NCBI GenBank assembly: GCA_015075105.1
Contig: JABTUZ010000001.1
Coordinates: forward strand, 1,251,001 to 1,315,000
Origin: Leptospiraceae bacterium
Lineage (GTDB): Bacteria > Spirochaetota > Leptospiria > Leptospirales > Leptospiraceae
Length of the DNA stretch: 64,000 nucleotides
Reading direction: 5' to 3'
A program made the position numbers and the translations under genes. Positions 1 through 11,301 of the stretch are shown here, piece by piece (within the stretch, counting starts at the first letter, position 1; each line of letters starts with the position of its first letter). Under the pieces are notes generated by a model that was not told the origin of the DNA, searched no databases, and worked only from the letters and a program-made list of their open reading frames with translations.

Positions 1-60
1 CATTTGATTCAAATCAATTACAATGTTTGTATATTGTTTTATAATGCTCACTTTTGCTAT

Positions 61-2886
61 TCATTGTTTAGACCCTAAAATCTTTTTTAGATATTGTCCG
101 GTAAAAGAACGATTCACTTTAGATATTTCTTTCGGAGTCCCTACCGCAATAACTTCTCCCCCTCCATCTCCTCCTTCAGGTCCCATATCAATAATATAGT
201 CTGCGTTCTTTATTATATCTAAGTTGTGCTCTATTACTATCATTGAGTTTCCCTTATCAACTAAGGTTTGCAGAACTACCAATAGTTTTCTTACGTCTTC
301 AAAATGAAGACCAGTTGTTGGCTCATCTAAAATATATAGAGTTTTACCAGTCGGCCTTTTCGACAACTCTGTAGATAGTTTGATCCTTTGAGCTTCCCCA
401 CCCGAAAAAGTGGTAGCCGATTGACCGAGTTTTATATAATCCAACCCGACTTCTTTTAGTGTTTCTAACTTTCTTTTTACAGATGGAATATTTTGAAAAA
501 ACTCCAATGCGTCTTCAACTGTCATCTCCAATACATCAAAAATATTTCTTCCTTTAAACTTTACTTCTAAGGTTTCTTTGCTGTATCTTTTTCCGTTGCA
601 CACTTCGCAAGTAACATACACATCAGGTAAAAAGTGCATCTCGATTTTTATAATTCCGTCTCCTTCGCACGCCTCACATCTTCCGCCACTTACGTTAAAA
701 CTAAATCTGCCGGGGCCATAGCCTCTAAGTTTTGCTTCTTCCAAATTTGCATACAGTTCTCTAATGGGTGTGAATAGTCCCGTGTAAGTCGCAGGGTTAG
801 ACCTGGGAGTTCTGCCAATTGGAGACTGGTCAATATTTATTACTTTGTCTAAATTCTCGATACCCTTGATTGATTTGTGTTTTCCTGAAACTGTTTTAGA
901 CTTCATTATCCTGTTAGCTAAATATTTATAAAGAATTTCATTTACTAAGGTTGACTTCCCTGATCCAGATACACCAGTCACTACTACAAGTAGCCCAAGT
1001 GGAATTTCTAAATCTATGTTTTTTAAATTATTTTCAGTAGCTCCTACAACTTGGATAGATTTTGAATTTCCTTTTCTTGGGCTTGAATTTATAGGAATAG
1101 TTTTTTCACCACTCAAATATTTTCCTGTAATGGACTTTTTATTTTTTTTAATTTCCTCAGGACTACCCTTAGCTACAATTTCTCCTCCATGAATCCCAGC
1201 CCCTGGGCCCATATCCAAAATGAAATCAGACTCCTCCATAGTTTCTTCGTCGTGCTCTACTACAATTACCGTATTCCCTAAGTCTCTAAGCTCTTTTAGT
1301 GTATTTAGTAGTTTTGTGTTATCTCTTTGATGAAGCCCGATAGAAGGCTCATCTAAAATGTATAAAACTCCCATTAACTTAGAACCGATTTGGGTAGCGA
1401 GTCGAATCCTCTGTGCCTCGCCTCCAGATAGCGTACCTGCACTTCTATCTAAGGTTAGATATCCAACACCTACATCTTTTAAAAAGGTAAGCCTTTGGTT
1501 TATTTCTTTTAAAATTGGTTTTGCTATAGTTTCATCCGAACCTTTAATTCCGAGTGACTTAGTAAAATCCAAAGCCTTTTCTACTGAAAAAGATACAAAT
1601 TTATCTATAGTCGTATTTTGTATTGAGACTGAAAGACTCATCGGATTCAGTCTTTTCCCGTTACAAGATGGGCATGGATGGTTAGTCATATAACTCTCCA
1701 TCCATTGACGCATAGAGTCTGACTTAGTTTCTTTATACCTCCTTTGTAAGTTAGGGATCACTCCTTCAAACTCACGAGAAAATTCAAAATGGGAATCTTC
1801 TTTTCTAAAATCATAATCAATTTTAACAGAAGAATCACCGTGTAGAATGGACTTCTGAATTTTTTTGGGTAATTTTTCCCAAGGAGTGTTGTAATCAAAT
1901 TTTAGAGTTTTTGCTAAAGCATGAATAGTTGCAACATACCAATAACCCCCGCTTTTTCCCCATACTTCAAAACAACCATCCATTAGAGAAAGAACTGGAT
2001 TGCTTACGATTAACTCTTCGTCAAACTCTAAAAGCATCCCAAGTCCGTCGCATTTTTGGCAAGCACCTTCAGGTGAATTGAAAGAAAATAGTCTGGGAGA
2101 AAGCTCCGGAATCGAAACATTATCACAATTTGGACAAGAAAGTTTTTGACTATACAAGTGGTCTTTTTCTCCATCGTCAACTATGAGTAAACCATTAGAT
2201 GCTTTTAAAGCAGTCTCCACTGAGTCGGCAAGTCTTGAGTTTAGTCCTTCTTTTATCACAAGTCTATCTACTACAATTTCAATATTAGACTTAATATTTT
2301 TTTTTAGGTGGAATTCTTCATCGAGTGAATGAATTTCTCCATTAATTCTTACTCTGTTAAATCCATCTTTTCTCGCCTTGTCAAAGATTTCTTTGTGCTC
2401 ACCTTTTAGAGAGCGGACTACCGGTGCAAGAATTTGAATCTTTGAACCAACAGGAAAAAGTAAAATTCTTTCAGTGATTTGATCTACGGATAAAGAGGTA
2501 ATTAAAGTTTTGCAAACAGGGCAATGTGGTTTTCCAATCCTTGCGTATAGTAACCTTAAATAGTCGTAAATTTCTGTAACAGTGCCTACAGTAGAGCGAG
2601 GATTTCTATGGGTAGTTTTCTGCTCGATGGAAATGGCTGGACTTAAACCCTCAATTAAGTCTAAATCCGGTTTTTCCATCTGACCTAAAAATTGTCTTGC
2701 GTAACTCGAAAGGCTTTCCACATAACGTCTTTGCCCTTCTGCATAAATTGTATCAAAAGCCAAAGATGACTTCCCTGATCCGGATAGACCGGTAATTACA
2801 ACCAATTTATCTCTTGGAATATCTATATTGATATTTTTTAAATTGTGCTCCCTTGCCCCTCTTACCCGTATAAAATTATCAGACAT
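61..2886 (-). CDS. uvrA: UvrABC excinuclease subunit A
   Basis: This is the damage-recognition ATPase of nucleotide excision repair, which loads UvrB at DNA lesions in the cytoplasm. The 941-residue product has the full UvrA layout: a first Walker A GLSGSGKS at about residues 33-40 followed by the family stretch [20 protein letters not shown], a CxxC...CxxC zinc module (CPNC and CQKC), an ABC signature LSGGEAQR near residue 490, a second Walker A GVSGSGKS near 640, a second zinc module (CEAC and CEVC), and a second signature FSGGEAQR near 830. Length matches the family (about 940). It starts with ATG and is divergent from the S49 peptidase gene across about 100 bases, so the two promoters must share that gap. 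Nothing looks broken. Confidence 0.98.
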   Translation of the reverse strand: MSDNFIRVRGAREHNLKNINIDIPRDKLVVITGLSGSGKSSLAFDTIYAEGQRRYVESLSSYARQFLGQMEKPDLDLIEGLSPAISIEQKTTHRNPRSTVGTVTEIYDYLRLLYARIGKPHCPVCKTLITSLSVDQITERILLFPVGSKIQILAPVVRSLKGEHKEIFDKARKDGFNRVRINGEIHSLDEEFHLKKNIKSNIEIVVDRLVIKEGLNSRLADSVETALKASNGLLIVDDGEKDHLYSQKLSCPNCDNVSIPELSPRLFSFNSPEGACQKCDGLGMLLEFDEELIVSNPVLSLMDGCFEVWGKSGGYWYVATIHALAKTLKFDYNTPWEKLPKKIQKSILHGDSSVKIDYDFRKEDSHFEFSREFEGVIPNLQRRYKETKSDSMRQWMESYMTNHPCPSCNGKRLNPMSLSVSIQNTTIDKFVSFSVEKALDFTKSLGIKGSDETIAKPILKEINQRLTFLKDVGVGYLTLDRSAGTLSGGEAQRIRLATQIGSKLMGVLYILDEPSIGLHQRDNTKLLNTLKELRDLGNTVIVVEHDEETMEESDFILDMGPGAGIHGGEIVAKGSPEEIKKNKKSITGKYLSGEKTIPINSSPRKGNSKSIQVVGATENNLKNIDLEIPLGLLVVVTGVSGSGKSTLVNEILYKYLANRIMKSKTVSGKHKSIKGIENLDKVINIDQSPIGRTPRSNPATYTGLFTPIRELYANLEEAKLRGYGPGRFSFNVSGGRCEACEGDGIIKIEMHFLPDVYVTCEVCNGKRYSKETLEVKFKGRNIFDVLEMTVEDALEFFQNIPSVKRKLETLKEVGLDYIKLGQSATTFSGGEAQRIKLSTELSKRPTGKTLYILDEPTTGLHFEDVRKLLVVLQTLVDKGNSMIVIEHNLDIIKNADYIIDMGPEGGDGGGEVIAVGTPKEISKVNRSFTGQYLKKILGSKQ

Positions 2887-2990
2887 TTCTTATTCCCTTG
2901 AATCTACTTTTTTTTAATCGCTCAAACATAAAACAAACTTTCCAGAGAAAAACCTTTTTTTTAACTGACTTTTAAAGAGAGGAAAACAAA

Positions 2991-4694
2991 TTGCTCTACC
3001 CAATATTCAGAATAATTTTATTACCATTGAAAACCCTTCAATTTTTATACTATTGGGTATTTCATATTTTTGTAAAAGGAGAAGTTTTACTCGTAGAAGT
3101 TCCATCTAAATTTTCCTCAGTTCAAAAATCTACTATCCTAAAAATTATCAGTGGTAAAGACGATGAAGAATTCTTAATAGATTTTTTAACATATCTTAGA
3201 CTGATCTCAAAAAACCCTTATATCAAAAAAGTATTTTTCATGGTAAAACCAATCAAATACGGTTTAGCTGAAGTTGATTCTATTTGTAGAGAAATCGAAA
3301 ATCTGAATTCTTCCGGAAAAGAAACTATAGCATTCACTGAATCGGGGGATTTAAAAACATTGTACCTACTCACCTACTTCCAAAAAAAATATACTATGGA
3401 CACGGGAGAATTTTTATCCATACTCCCTTCCTCAGAATCTTTTTTCTTCGGAAAGACTGCAAAAAAATTGGGGGTAGAAGTAGAAAGCTACGCGTCGGGT
3501 GCTTATAAATCTTTTGGGGAAATATTTTCTAAAGACAAATACTCAAAGCCGGCAAAAGAGAATATAGAAAATTTAGTAAATTCTATTAAAGATATTATAG
3601 TCCAAAGATTTTTAGAATCAACAAACTTAAAAGAAAAAGATTTACAAAAACCAATTCTTTCATCTCAGTTTCTATTAGAAAAAAATTTTTTTGACGGGTT
3701 TTTGGATGAAGAAGATTTTGAAGAAAACTACTCTTTGAAAGACTTTCCAAAAAATACTGATAGCAAAAATTCTTTGAAAGAATCCTCAGAGTTTCAAGTT
3801 TTATTTTTTAAAAAAAAGAAAGATTTTGAACTTTTCCCAAAAAGAAAAAAATCCATTTTAATCCTCCCTCTAAAAGGAAATATCCAAGAAGGAGATGTAG
3901 ATGAAGAAGAATTAAAAGCAGACAGTATCCACGCAAAACCGCTTATAAAAATTTTACGTAAAATAAAAAACAACAAAAAAATCGCAGGGGTAATTTTAGA
4001 AATGGATACGGGTGGAGGCTCAGCTTTTGCTTCCGAGATCATCCATAAGGAATTAGAAAAACTAAAAAAAGAAAAAAAACTATATTGCTATTTTCAAAAT
4101 ATTTCAGCTTCTGGTGGGTATTACATTTCCACGGCTTGTGAAAAAATCTATTCTAGTAAATTTTGTATTACTGGCTCAATAGGTACAATTGTACTTAGAC
4201 CCAATTTGAAAGGTCTATACGATAAGTTAGGTATCACTAAAGATAGGATTGGTTTTTATGAAAATAGGGAAATTTTTTCTGAATACGGCAAACTAAGCCC
4301 TTCCTCAAAAGAGCTAATTCAATTAGAAATTCAAAGAATCAACTCTCAATTTTATAAACGAGTGTGCGATTCAAGAAAAATCACGGAAAAAGAATTAGAG
4401 AAGTTGGCGAATGGTAGAGTTTTTAGTGGGAAAGATTTCTTTCATTACAAAATGGTGGATTCTAATTCCTCGATTATAGACTCAATCCAAGATATGAAAA
4501 ATGAGTTGAACCTAAAAAATGTAAACATACTCTATGAGCCTGCAAGTTATAGTTTAAAAAGTTTTTTCAAAGACACTAAATTTATCGGATCGAAGCTACA
4601 AGATTTGCAAAACTTAGATATACATTTTTTTGAAGAGCGTCTTCAAAAAAACCTAATTTCTCAAATTGCAATACAATTACAAAAAAATTTATGA
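2991..4694 (+). CDS. SppA-like S49 family peptidase, two-domain form
   Basis: Membrane-anchored serine peptidase of family S49 (signal peptide peptidase A type), expected to cut leftover signal peptides or membrane proteins. The 567-residue length fits the long tandem-domain SppA rather than short SohB or SppA36. Residues about 5-28 form an N-terminal membrane segment. The N-terminal domain carries YASGAYKSFGE with the likely general-base Lys173. The C-terminal domain carries ISASGGYYIS with the likely nucleophile Ser374 and TGSIGT just after. Start is TTG at 2991, preceded by GAGG 7 bases upstream; no ATG lies nearby. It converges with the Sua5 gene. Catalytic residues are assigned from the family, not measured. 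Confidence 0.88.
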   Translation: MLYPIFRIILLPLKTLQFLYYWVFHIFVKGEVLLVEVPSKFSSVQKSTILKIISGKDDEEFLIDFLTYLRLISKNPYIKKVFFMVKPIKYGLAEVDSICREIENLNSSGKETIAFTESGDLKTLYLLTYFQKKYTMDTGEFLSILPSSESFFFGKTAKKLGVEVESYASGAYKSFGEIFSKDKYSKPAKENIENLVNSIKDIIVQRFLESTNLKEKDLQKPILSSQFLLEKNFFDGFLDEEDFEENYSLKDFPKNTDSKNSLKESSEFQVLFFKKKKDFELFPKRKKSILILPLKGNIQEGDVDEEELKADSIHAKPLIKILRKIKNNKKIAGVILEMDTGGGSAFASEIIHKELEKLKKEKKLYCYFQNISASGGYYISTACEKIYSSKFCITGSIGTIVLRPNLKGLYDKLGITKDRIGFYENREIFSEYGKLSPSSKELIQLEIQRINSQFYKRVCDSRKITEKELEKLANGRVFSGKDFFHYKMVDSNSSIIDSIQDMKNELNLKNVNILYEPASYSLKSFFKDTKFIGSKLQDLQNLDIHFFEERLQKNLISQIAIQLQKNL

Positions 4695-4755
4695 TATAGA
4701 TTCAAACCATTGCATAGATTGAAGTGAAAATAAAATATCCCTTACTTAAAAATAA

Positions 4756-5682
4756 TTATTTTTTTATAGCTCTTGATATTCTATCCATCAAGGCAGGTTT
4801 ATACTTATCTTCATTTGGTATTTCACAATAAGCGGTTTGAATTTTATTTTTATCGCATTGAATAAAAAACGAATACAACTCTTTCATATATTCTAAATTG
4901 TCTTTAACTTTTTTATTTATATTTAGAGAAAGATGAAATTGAAAACCTATTTGAGCGGAGTTTTCATGTCTTTCAATATCTAAAAGGTTATCACAAAGAA
5001 TCACCTTACAATCGGGTGCGTAGTGTCTGTATTTTAACCCTGGGCTTTTAATTGCATTTTCTACATTCTCAACTACCCTAAGATCAGGAATATACTCTAA
5101 TAAGTCTATATAGGAAATTTTTCCGTGCCTTAAAAGAATTGGCGGGTTCACTGAAAAGTCTATTACAGTTGACTCAAGTCCAATTTCTGGCTCTTCACCT
5201 TTCAGAATCAAGTCAACTTTTTCAGAAAATTCACTCTCTATGTCTTCCAATTTCGTGATAGATGGCTTACCGGAAATATTTGCAGACGGGGCGCAAATCG
5301 GAACACCCACATGCAACAAAAACTCTAAAGCTGTTTTATTTCTTGGAATTCTAACACCGATTGTATCTAAGTTAGATGAAAATAAATCCTTGTCTTTTTT
5401 TTTTAATATTAAAGTTATGGGACCTGGAGAATAGATTTCAAAAATAGAATTTGCTAAGTTGGAAATATGGGCTATTTTTTTTACCTCCTCTATATTGAAA
5501 ACATGCAATATAAATGGGTTGTCGGAAGGTCTATTTTTAATTGTATAAATTCTGCTGCAAGCTTGAAAGTCTTTAGCCGAGGCACCAATTCCATATACAG
5601 TTTCAGTCGGAAATATAACTACCCCACCCTTAAGTATGCACTGTGCAGCCTCACAAGGATCCTCTGTTACAGAATTTCTTAT
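4756..5682 (-). CDS. tsaC: Sua5/YrdC-type L-threonylcarbamoyladenylate synthase, probable ATA start
   Basis: Makes threonylcarbamoyl-AMP from threonine, bicarbonate and ATP for the t6A37 modification of ANN-decoding tRNAs. The frame encodes the YrdC core GGVVIFPTETVYGIGAS and IKNRPSDNPFILH, then a C-terminal Sua5 domain, about 308 residues in all, the normal two-domain length. The first ordinary start (TTG at 5508) lies inside the core and would delete the PTETVYG motif. Between it and the in-frame stop at 5689-5691 there is no ATG, GTG or TTG. The ATA at 5682-5680 overlaps the GH18 stop (ATAA) and sits 9 bases after AGAAGGA, which fits a coupled, non-canonical start. A sequencing error is the alternative. 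Function is confident; the start is inferred. Confidence 0.8.
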   Translation of the reverse strand: MRNSVTEDPCEAAQCILKGGVVIFPTETVYGIGASAKDFQACSRIYTIKNRPSDNPFILHVFNIEEVKKIAHISNLANSIFEIYSPGPITLILKKKDKDLFSSNLDTIGVRIPRNKTALEFLLHVGVPICAPSANISGKPSITKLEDIESEFSEKVDLILKGEEPEIGLESTVIDFSVNPPILLRHGKISYIDLLEYIPDLRVVENVENAIKSPGLKYRHYAPDCKVILCDNLLDIERHENSAQIGFQFHLSLNINKKVKDNLEYMKELYSFFIQCDKNKIQTAYCEIPNEDKYKPALMDRISRAIKK

Positions 5683-7244
5683 CTCGTTTTATCCTTCTCT
5701 TCTGAATCAGGATAATTCTCATTTGCATTTTCGTCTTTTTCTTTTGATTCTTGAGTTACCTTTACAACCTGTTTCACTGAAATTGGTTCAACCGGGGGAA
5801 GTTTCCCACTAACCAAAAGTTCAAGGTAATCGTTTATACCCGGGTCATTGTCTTTTAATAATTGCCAAAAGGAAAACCCACCCAAATTGTATTTTCGTAG
5901 AAGATTCATTTTGTCTTCAAATGCTTTTCTGTTCATATAAAAAGCAACACGGTCGCAACCGTTAGACTTATACCACAAACTCGGATCCTCATACACTTTG
6001 TCTTCATGAATATACAAAAACTTAGATAAATTTTTCCACGATTTGCTATTGGCACTTTTTTCAAAAATTTTAGAAATATCAGTTGGCTGGTGCTCTACAC
6101 CTAAAGAGCGTATTCGATTGGCATCTGAAAAATACACAGCCTTTGCGGGTGCTTTGCAATTCAAAGCCCAATCGTATCCGTAGGTTGGGATTGCCATATA
6201 CAATTTATGTGCAGGAACTTTTGTTTTGGCATATTCTATAATATTCGCAATCCAAGTATTGGGTGCTTGAGGGCCTGGCCCCGGATTCCTGTATTTCCTC
6301 GGGTGAAGTTCATAAGCCATAATTTTAATACGGTCGGCGTGCTTGGCCAAAAACTCATAGTCATGGGTTGTAGGTCCCCTCCAGTTTTCCTGAAAATCTT
6401 GTTTGATTTTTTTTGGAAGACCCCTACAAGTTACCATTTTTTCTTTTGAAGATTGAGTCTTGGGGTGAACCGCAATGGATAAAATTTTGTTTCTTTTCTT
6501 CATCTCTTTAGAAAGAAGAACAATAAACTCTTCAAACTTCTCTTTCTTATTACAACTCATTCCCTCGTAATCAATATCAATCCCATCATATCCATAAGTC
6601 TCTACTTCACCTATTATAATCTCGATGTGTTTGTCTCGAATATCATTTCTGGAATTCATACCAATATTTTCAGAAATTTTTTCTTTCGGATTTTCCCATC
6701 TGAAAATTGTAGGAATAATTTTTACCTTGGGGTTTAATGCCCTCAGCTCTTTCACTCGATCCAACCGATTTTGTTTTGACCAAGAACATAAAATTTGACC
6801 ATTGTTGGTCAGTCCACCCTTCATAGAATAAATAAATGGGTGAATCTCGTGGTAGTAGTGTACAGTTTTTTTCATTGCCTCATAATCTGAAAACCAAGTA
6901 GAGGCTCGAAACTCAAGGCCTTCATTTTCTTGTTTCGCTGACTCATCAACTTCCTGTGCGGATTTGTCCTTCTGATTCGATTTGGACAAATTTTCATTCA
7001 AATCGGTACCCGGCTCTTTTGAACTTGCAGAATCCTTAAATACTATAGATTCAATCGAATCTTGAATTGAAGCAAAACTAAATGCAGAATGTGAATTATT
7101 GGATTGAACTTCCTTCCCTTCCTTTTTCCCGGAATTCAAAATTGAAACTCCGATATAAAAAGAAAATCCCGAAAGAAAAAGCCAGGATAAAATCAAAGTT
7201 GAATATAGTAGTTTCGTTCTTAGTTGTTTTATAAATTTTTTCAA
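5679..7244 (-). CDS. GH18 family glycoside hydrolase (chitinase-like or spore-lytic type fold), membrane-anchored
   Basis: Glycoside hydrolase family 18 protein likely to act on N-acetylglucosamine-containing glycan outside the inner membrane. Residues about 13-36 are a hydrophobic signal anchor, followed by a polar linker (residues about 40-105) rich in Ser, Lys, Asp and Glu. The TIM barrel holds the diagnostic DxxDxDxE as DGIDIDYE (residues 220-227), with Glu227 the expected acid. Later barrel strands appear as KIMAYELHPRK and GGFSFWQLLKDND. A charged tail closes the 521-residue protein. There is no LysM domain. Its stop overlaps the start region of the Sua5 gene, so the two are probably co-transcribed. 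Murein or chitin-like substrate cannot be told apart from sequence alone. Confidence 0.85.
   Translation of the reverse strand: MKKFIKQLRTKLLYSTLILSWLFLSGFSFYIGVSILNSGKKEGKEVQSNNSHSAFSFASIQDSIESIVFKDSASSKEPGTDLNENLSKSNQKDKSAQEVDESAKQENEGLEFRASTWFSDYEAMKKTVHYYHEIHPFIYSMKGGLTNNGQILCSWSKQNRLDRVKELRALNPKVKIIPTIFRWENPKEKISENIGMNSRNDIRDKHIEIIIGEVETYGYDGIDIDYEGMSCNKKEKFEEFIVLLSKEMKKRNKILSIAVHPKTQSSKEKMVTCRGLPKKIKQDFQENWRGPTTHDYEFLAKHADRIKIMAYELHPRKYRNPGPGPQAPNTWIANIIEYAKTKVPAHKLYMAIPTYGYDWALNCKAPAKAVYFSDANRIRSLGVEHQPTDISKIFEKSANSKSWKNLSKFLYIHEDKVYEDPSLWYKSNGCDRVAFYMNRKAFEDKMNLLRKYNLGGFSFWQLLKDNDPGINDYLELLVSGKLPPVEPISVKQVVKVTQESKEKDENANENYPDSEEKDKTR
5691..5698 (-). promoter_or_regulatory. Ribosome binding site for the Sua5 gene, deciding an ATA start
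   Basis: Minus-strand AGAAGGAT lies inside the last codons of the GH18 gene, about 8-9 bases before the ATA at 5682-5680. It is the only good Shine-Dalgarno match near the N-terminus of the Sua5 frame and places initiation where homologous proteins begin. Confidence 0.5.
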
Positions 7245-7351
7245 TCGAATTCCTTTTTTTATTTCTATATAATATTATTATCGAATAAATTCCAATCTTT
7301 CAGAATAATTTTCTTATAAACAAAACAGAAAGACACTTAATAAAGAAGATA

Positions 7352-9862
7352 TTATTCCTTGTAATAATCTAAATTTTCTTGCAAAGCAGGATGAAGAGAC
7401 CCGCTTGCCATGTATTTTTTGTAACGGTTTTCAAACTCACGGTGTTGACGACTACGAATATTCACAAAGCGATTGTGGGTATCTGCATAAGCAGGCATTT
7501 TACAAACCTTGTCTCGAATGACTTTTGTAAATGGAATATGTCTATAGAAAATATTTCGTACAACTCGATTGAGTCTTTGAACCCCTTCGGATTCGTATTT
7601 CACCCAATACAAATAATCGTTCACAAACTTATCTCTGTCTGTTCTAAATCTTTTAAATTCAGAAGCAATTTTTTCTTTCAGTTCAATAGATAAATCCTTA
7701 CTCTTTTTGAAAAATTGAATATAGTCCATATACTCCGATGTGATGGAAGGAATCCCAACATTATTCCAATCCGGACCCAGTATATTTTTACACAATTCCC
7801 AGCGAAATACAGCAATTGCTTCCATTAGCATAGTTTTTAGGTCACCCGTCACAAACATAGGCAGTATAATTCTTCCCCTGCTTTCTTTGGAGCCGGAGCC
7901 TCTCAGAATAGACAAGTCCTGCCACATCATCACTTTACTTCCGATTGACGGAACTATTACAAAATCGGGTGTAATACTTCTTTGAACAAATTCTTTACGA
8001 ATCCCAAGCTCTTCATTGTTAAAAATTATTTCTCTGTTGAATGCGGTATAATCTATCTTTAAAATTTCTTCGATCTCATCGCTAATCAGTTTTTTTGTAA
8101 TCCTGCATTTATCAAGAGGCAAAATGATATGGTTACGGGTGAGAATAGGCAGGTGGGTTGCGATACTCCCTGAAGTCAATTTAACATTTGGCTCATACAT
8201 AGCCAATAACTCAAATTTCAGTCTGGCTTCGTTTGTATCCATAGACGCTGGTAAATCAGATTCTTTTTTAATATTTGTATCTTTTATAGTTAGCTTGACC
8301 TTATCAAAATAAGTCTGACCAAGCTCATCTAAGGAGTTTGGTACTTCTTTTTTATAAATTTTCTCTAACCACTCTTGCCCATACCAAACAGGGGTATTTT
8401 CTTTGGACTTACTGTAATCGGAAGAAGTGTATAGATAAGCCAACTGATCGTTGTCGAGTAGTGTTTCATCGAAAAATCCGAACTGCAACATCATCTCTAC
8501 AGGCTTAGGTGCTTTTTTCGCCTGATTCAAATATTTTATAAAGCAAGACTGGTAAATTTCCCAATACGTTTTTGTAATATTTCTTCTAAATTTCCTAGCG
8601 TCAGAGTCCGGATCCAATGGGTCTTTCATCTGCTTTAGTTTTATCATTAACGCAGAAAATTCTTTGACCTTGTCCGGTGCAAGACCAGCAAAATTAATAA
8701 TCTTGTTGGCAGATGATTCTAATTCTTTTCGGATAGCCTCTACATCAATTCCGGCTCCTACATTAGTTTCTATTTTTGTTTGGATTTCAATTGGTTTTAA
8801 AGTACCAAATAGTTTTGTGGATTTCTCTTTAAACTTTTGGATGTTTGGAGAGAGATTGGAATACCCAACTCCAAATAAATTCTTGAATTGAGATAAAATT
8901 TGCGCAGCTTTTTCAGAAATATGCTCTGTAATAGGAACTAATATTTCTGGTTTAGCGTCCCCAAACCCAGTTTCTGCAAGATCTAATAATAGAAAAAACT
9001 TTTCTAACAGGCTTTCGTTTCCACCTAAAAAAACTCCACAATTCAAAGAAAGAGCATCCGTCTTTTCATCTATGCTGTTGAAAATTCCAGAATACACTTC
9101 GGATAATTTTTCACAAGCATAAACAAGTAAACTAACGTCTGCCTCAAAAAGTGCGCTCTGTATCTTTGGGTCTGTTGATAAAAGTTTTTTCATAAAAATG
9201 AATTCTTTATCGTCAAAATCAACCTCTTCAGAATAATCTCTTGCAAACTGATCATGAGGCTCATTTAAAAAAGCAACCGATGGAGGTTCGGGAAGTCTTC
9301 CCCCTCTTTCAAAAAATTCTTTTATATTGTCTCGGGTAAATTTCATAACAGAGTCATGAATTTCCATCGCCGGTGAAGGGACAGGCTTCTCCGGGCTTAT
9401 ATCCGGAAAAACAGAAGGGCTAAAAGCGTAATAAGTAATACTTAAATTGTCTGAATATTGTGCAACCTTTGAATCAAGTAATTGTATCTGATTGATTTTT
9501 TTATAAGATTCTAAAACCTCTCGTAAAATAGTCCTCGCTACAGTAATCCCCAAGGATACCTTTCCTGAAATAGTTTTACGAATTGTTGCAGGGTTTACGG
9601 AATAAGTAGAAATAACACAGTTTTGTGCTGCTTTAATCGTGTAGGGGTATCTCCCGGATGTAAAAAGTGCAATTGCACCAGGTGTCAGATTCACTCCGGT
9701 TATCTGAAATAATGGAAAATTTCCGGTTTTAATCTTTTTTTCAAATACGATTGAGCCTTCGTGCAAAATATTTAAGGAATTTGCAATTGAGCCTTCAGAG
9801 AATAAAACCTCTCCTGCGTTCACAGTAATTTTTTGATTTACTTTGCTTGTATCTACCGCCAT
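7352..9862 (-). CDS. Large cyclic-nucleotide-binding-domain protein, function unknown
   Basis: An 836-residue protein whose first 110 or so residues look like a CRP/CAP-type cyclic nucleotide-binding domain: a beta-roll pattern with [21 protein letters not shown], a [15 protein letters not shown] stretch and a hydrophobic run into a helix. The remaining 700 residues are mostly helical and polar, with no helix-turn-helix, kinase, cyclase or transporter motif that I recognise and no membrane segment. It may be a cytoplasmic cAMP-type sensor or only use the fold as a scaffold. Start ATG at 9862. The 205 bases before it, shared with the divergent DUF1343 gene, are AT-rich. The domain call is fairly sure; the rest is unassigned. 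Confidence 0.75.
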   Translation of the reverse strand: MAVDTSKVNQKITVNAGEVLFSEGSIANSLNILHEGSIVFEKKIKTGNFPLFQITGVNLTPGAIALFTSGRYPYTIKAAQNCVISTYSVNPATIRKTISGKVSLGITVARTILREVLESYKKINQIQLLDSKVAQYSDNLSITYYAFSPSVFPDISPEKPVPSPAMEIHDSVMKFTRDNIKEFFERGGRLPEPPSVAFLNEPHDQFARDYSEEVDFDDKEFIFMKKLLSTDPKIQSALFEADVSLLVYACEKLSEVYSGIFNSIDEKTDALSLNCGVFLGGNESLLEKFFLLLDLAETGFGDAKPEILVPITEHISEKAAQILSQFKNLFGVGYSNLSPNIQKFKEKSTKLFGTLKPIEIQTKIETNVGAGIDVEAIRKELESSANKIINFAGLAPDKVKEFSALMIKLKQMKDPLDPDSDARKFRRNITKTYWEIYQSCFIKYLNQAKKAPKPVEMMLQFGFFDETLLDNDQLAYLYTSSDYSKSKENTPVWYGQEWLEKIYKKEVPNSLDELGQTYFDKVKLTIKDTNIKKESDLPASMDTNEARLKFELLAMYEPNVKLTSGSIATHLPILTRNHIILPLDKCRITKKLISDEIEEILKIDYTAFNREIIFNNEELGIRKEFVQRSITPDFVIVPSIGSKVMMWQDLSILRGSGSKESRGRIILPMFVTGDLKTMLMEAIAVFRWELCKNILGPDWNNVGIPSITSEYMDYIQFFKKSKDLSIELKEKIASEFKRFRTDRDKFVNDYLYWVKYESEGVQRLNRVVRNIFYRHIPFTKVIRDKVCKMPAYADTHNRFVNIRSRQHREFENRYKKYMASGSLHPALQENLDYYKE

Positions 9863-10067
9863 AAACTACACTATTTTTTAAAAAATAATTATAATAGATA
9901 ATTTCAATTCTATTTTTTAGAAATTATACTTGAAATATAAGAATTCAGTTAATTTTTGAAAAAAAATGACTTTTTAAGATTGAATACTCTCTATTTTAAC
10001 AATCTTAACTCTATTTTTATTTAAGAATTTTCTATAATTTGAATTTAAAAAATATTGATTCGACCCA

Positions 10068-11237
10068 ATGAAAAAAATATCTTCCAAATCGAAAAAACTA
10101 CTATCCGGACTTAGCACTGCAAGAACGGGGATACTTACAAATCAAAGCGCCTTTGGTTGGGATAAAACTTACCATTTTCAGAAGCTAAAAGACTATTTAG
10201 AACTACGTGTGATTTTTTTACCGGAGCACGGGCTATTTGCCGAATTGCAAGACCAAGTTTCCGGAGACTCCTTAAAATATTTTTTTGATTCAATCACAAT
10301 CGAAAACCTATATGGAAAGGATGAAAACTCACTTTTTATAAGAGAAGAAACTCTAAAAAACTTAGACCTAATTGTAATTGACATAAGAGACATCGGTTCA
10401 AGGTACTATACATTTTTAACCTCTGCCTATTATATACTGCAAAAAATCTCCAACTATAACAAAACATCGTCTAATAAAATCCAAATACTCGTTGTAGATT
10501 CACCCAATCCAATCGGAAGAAAAATAGAAGGTAGTCCCCTGCAAGAAAAATACGAGTCCTTTGTTGGTGTGAAAAAAATAGTGCACAGGCACGGGCTTTC
10601 CACTGCTGAACTAATGAATTATCACAACATAGAAAATAATTTCAATTTAAATATTTTTGTTATACCGATTGGAGAAATCTATCCCCAAAAAGACTCTGAA
10701 GATTTTTGGATTCCCCCCTCTCCTAATATTCCTAAAATTTCCACTTGTACAGTTTATACAGGTCAATGCCTGTTAGAAGGCACAAATTTATCTGAAGGCA
10801 GAGGAACAACCAGACCCTTTGAAATCTTTGGTGCTCCATTCATTGATATAAACAATCAAAGCTATTGGAATGAATTAATTCGGTATCAAAAAGATTTTTT
10901 CTATCTTCGACCCCTTCTTTTTATACCTACTTTTCATAAGCACAGAGATAAAGTATGCGGAGGATTTCAAATTTTCGTACAGAATAAAAATAAATTTCAT
11001 AGCTTACTTTTTTCTCTTCAATTCTTAAAAGTTACAAATGATTTTTTTAAAGAAAATTTTCAGTATTTACAGGGGGTGTATGAGTTTCGATCGGATAAGA
11101 GTGCAATAGAGTTGCTTGTCGGAGATGACTTTCTGCTCGGTTTCCTAAATGGAGTAAACACATACAAAATGACAGAAGATTATCTAAAGAACGAAGAGTT
11201 TGAATGGAAAAAAAAGATCAAAATCTTTAAAACATAA
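10068..11237 (+). CDS. DUF1343 / NamZ-like exo-beta-N-acetylmuramidase family protein
   Basis: The family releases N-acetylmuramic acid from non-reducing ends of murein fragments (NamZ of Bacillus). The 389-residue protein spans the whole family: RTGILTNQSAFG near residue 20, FLPEHGLFAELQDQ near 46-60, LIVIDIRDIGSRYYTF near 103-118, then VDSPNPIGR and LLEGTNLSEGRGTTRPFE. The FLPEHG and NLSEGRGTTRPFE blocks are the most diagnostic. No signal peptide is seen; the protein starts almost at the domain, so it would act in the cytoplasm, perhaps in murein recycling. The start is ATG and the context is monocistronic. Activity is inferred from the family only. Confidence 0.8.
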   Translation: MKKISSKSKKLLSGLSTARTGILTNQSAFGWDKTYHFQKLKDYLELRVIFLPEHGLFAELQDQVSGDSLKYFFDSITIENLYGKDENSLFIREETLKNLDLIVIDIRDIGSRYYTFLTSAYYILQKISNYNKTSSNKIQILVVDSPNPIGRKIEGSPLQEKYESFVGVKKIVHRHGLSTAELMNYHNIENNFNLNIFVIPIGEIYPQKDSEDFWIPPSPNIPKISTCTVYTGQCLLEGTNLSEGRGTTRPFEIFGAPFIDINNQSYWNELIRYQKDFFYLRPLLFIPTFHKHRDKVCGGFQIFVQNKNKFHSLLFSLQFLKVTNDFFKENFQYLQGVYEFRSDKSAIELLVGDDFLLGFLNGVNTYKMTEDYLKNEEFEWKKKIKIFKT

Positions 11238-11301
11238 AAGCAAGGCTCGGAAATAAAATTGCTGAATGATTTGATAGTTAAAGTGTCATAAAAAATCCCC
11301 T

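Noticed and set aside
4-17. Palindrome TTGATT-CA-AATCAA at the window edge
   Set aside because: Short and AT-rich; it could precede a minus-strand gene starting at base 3, but too little context is visible.
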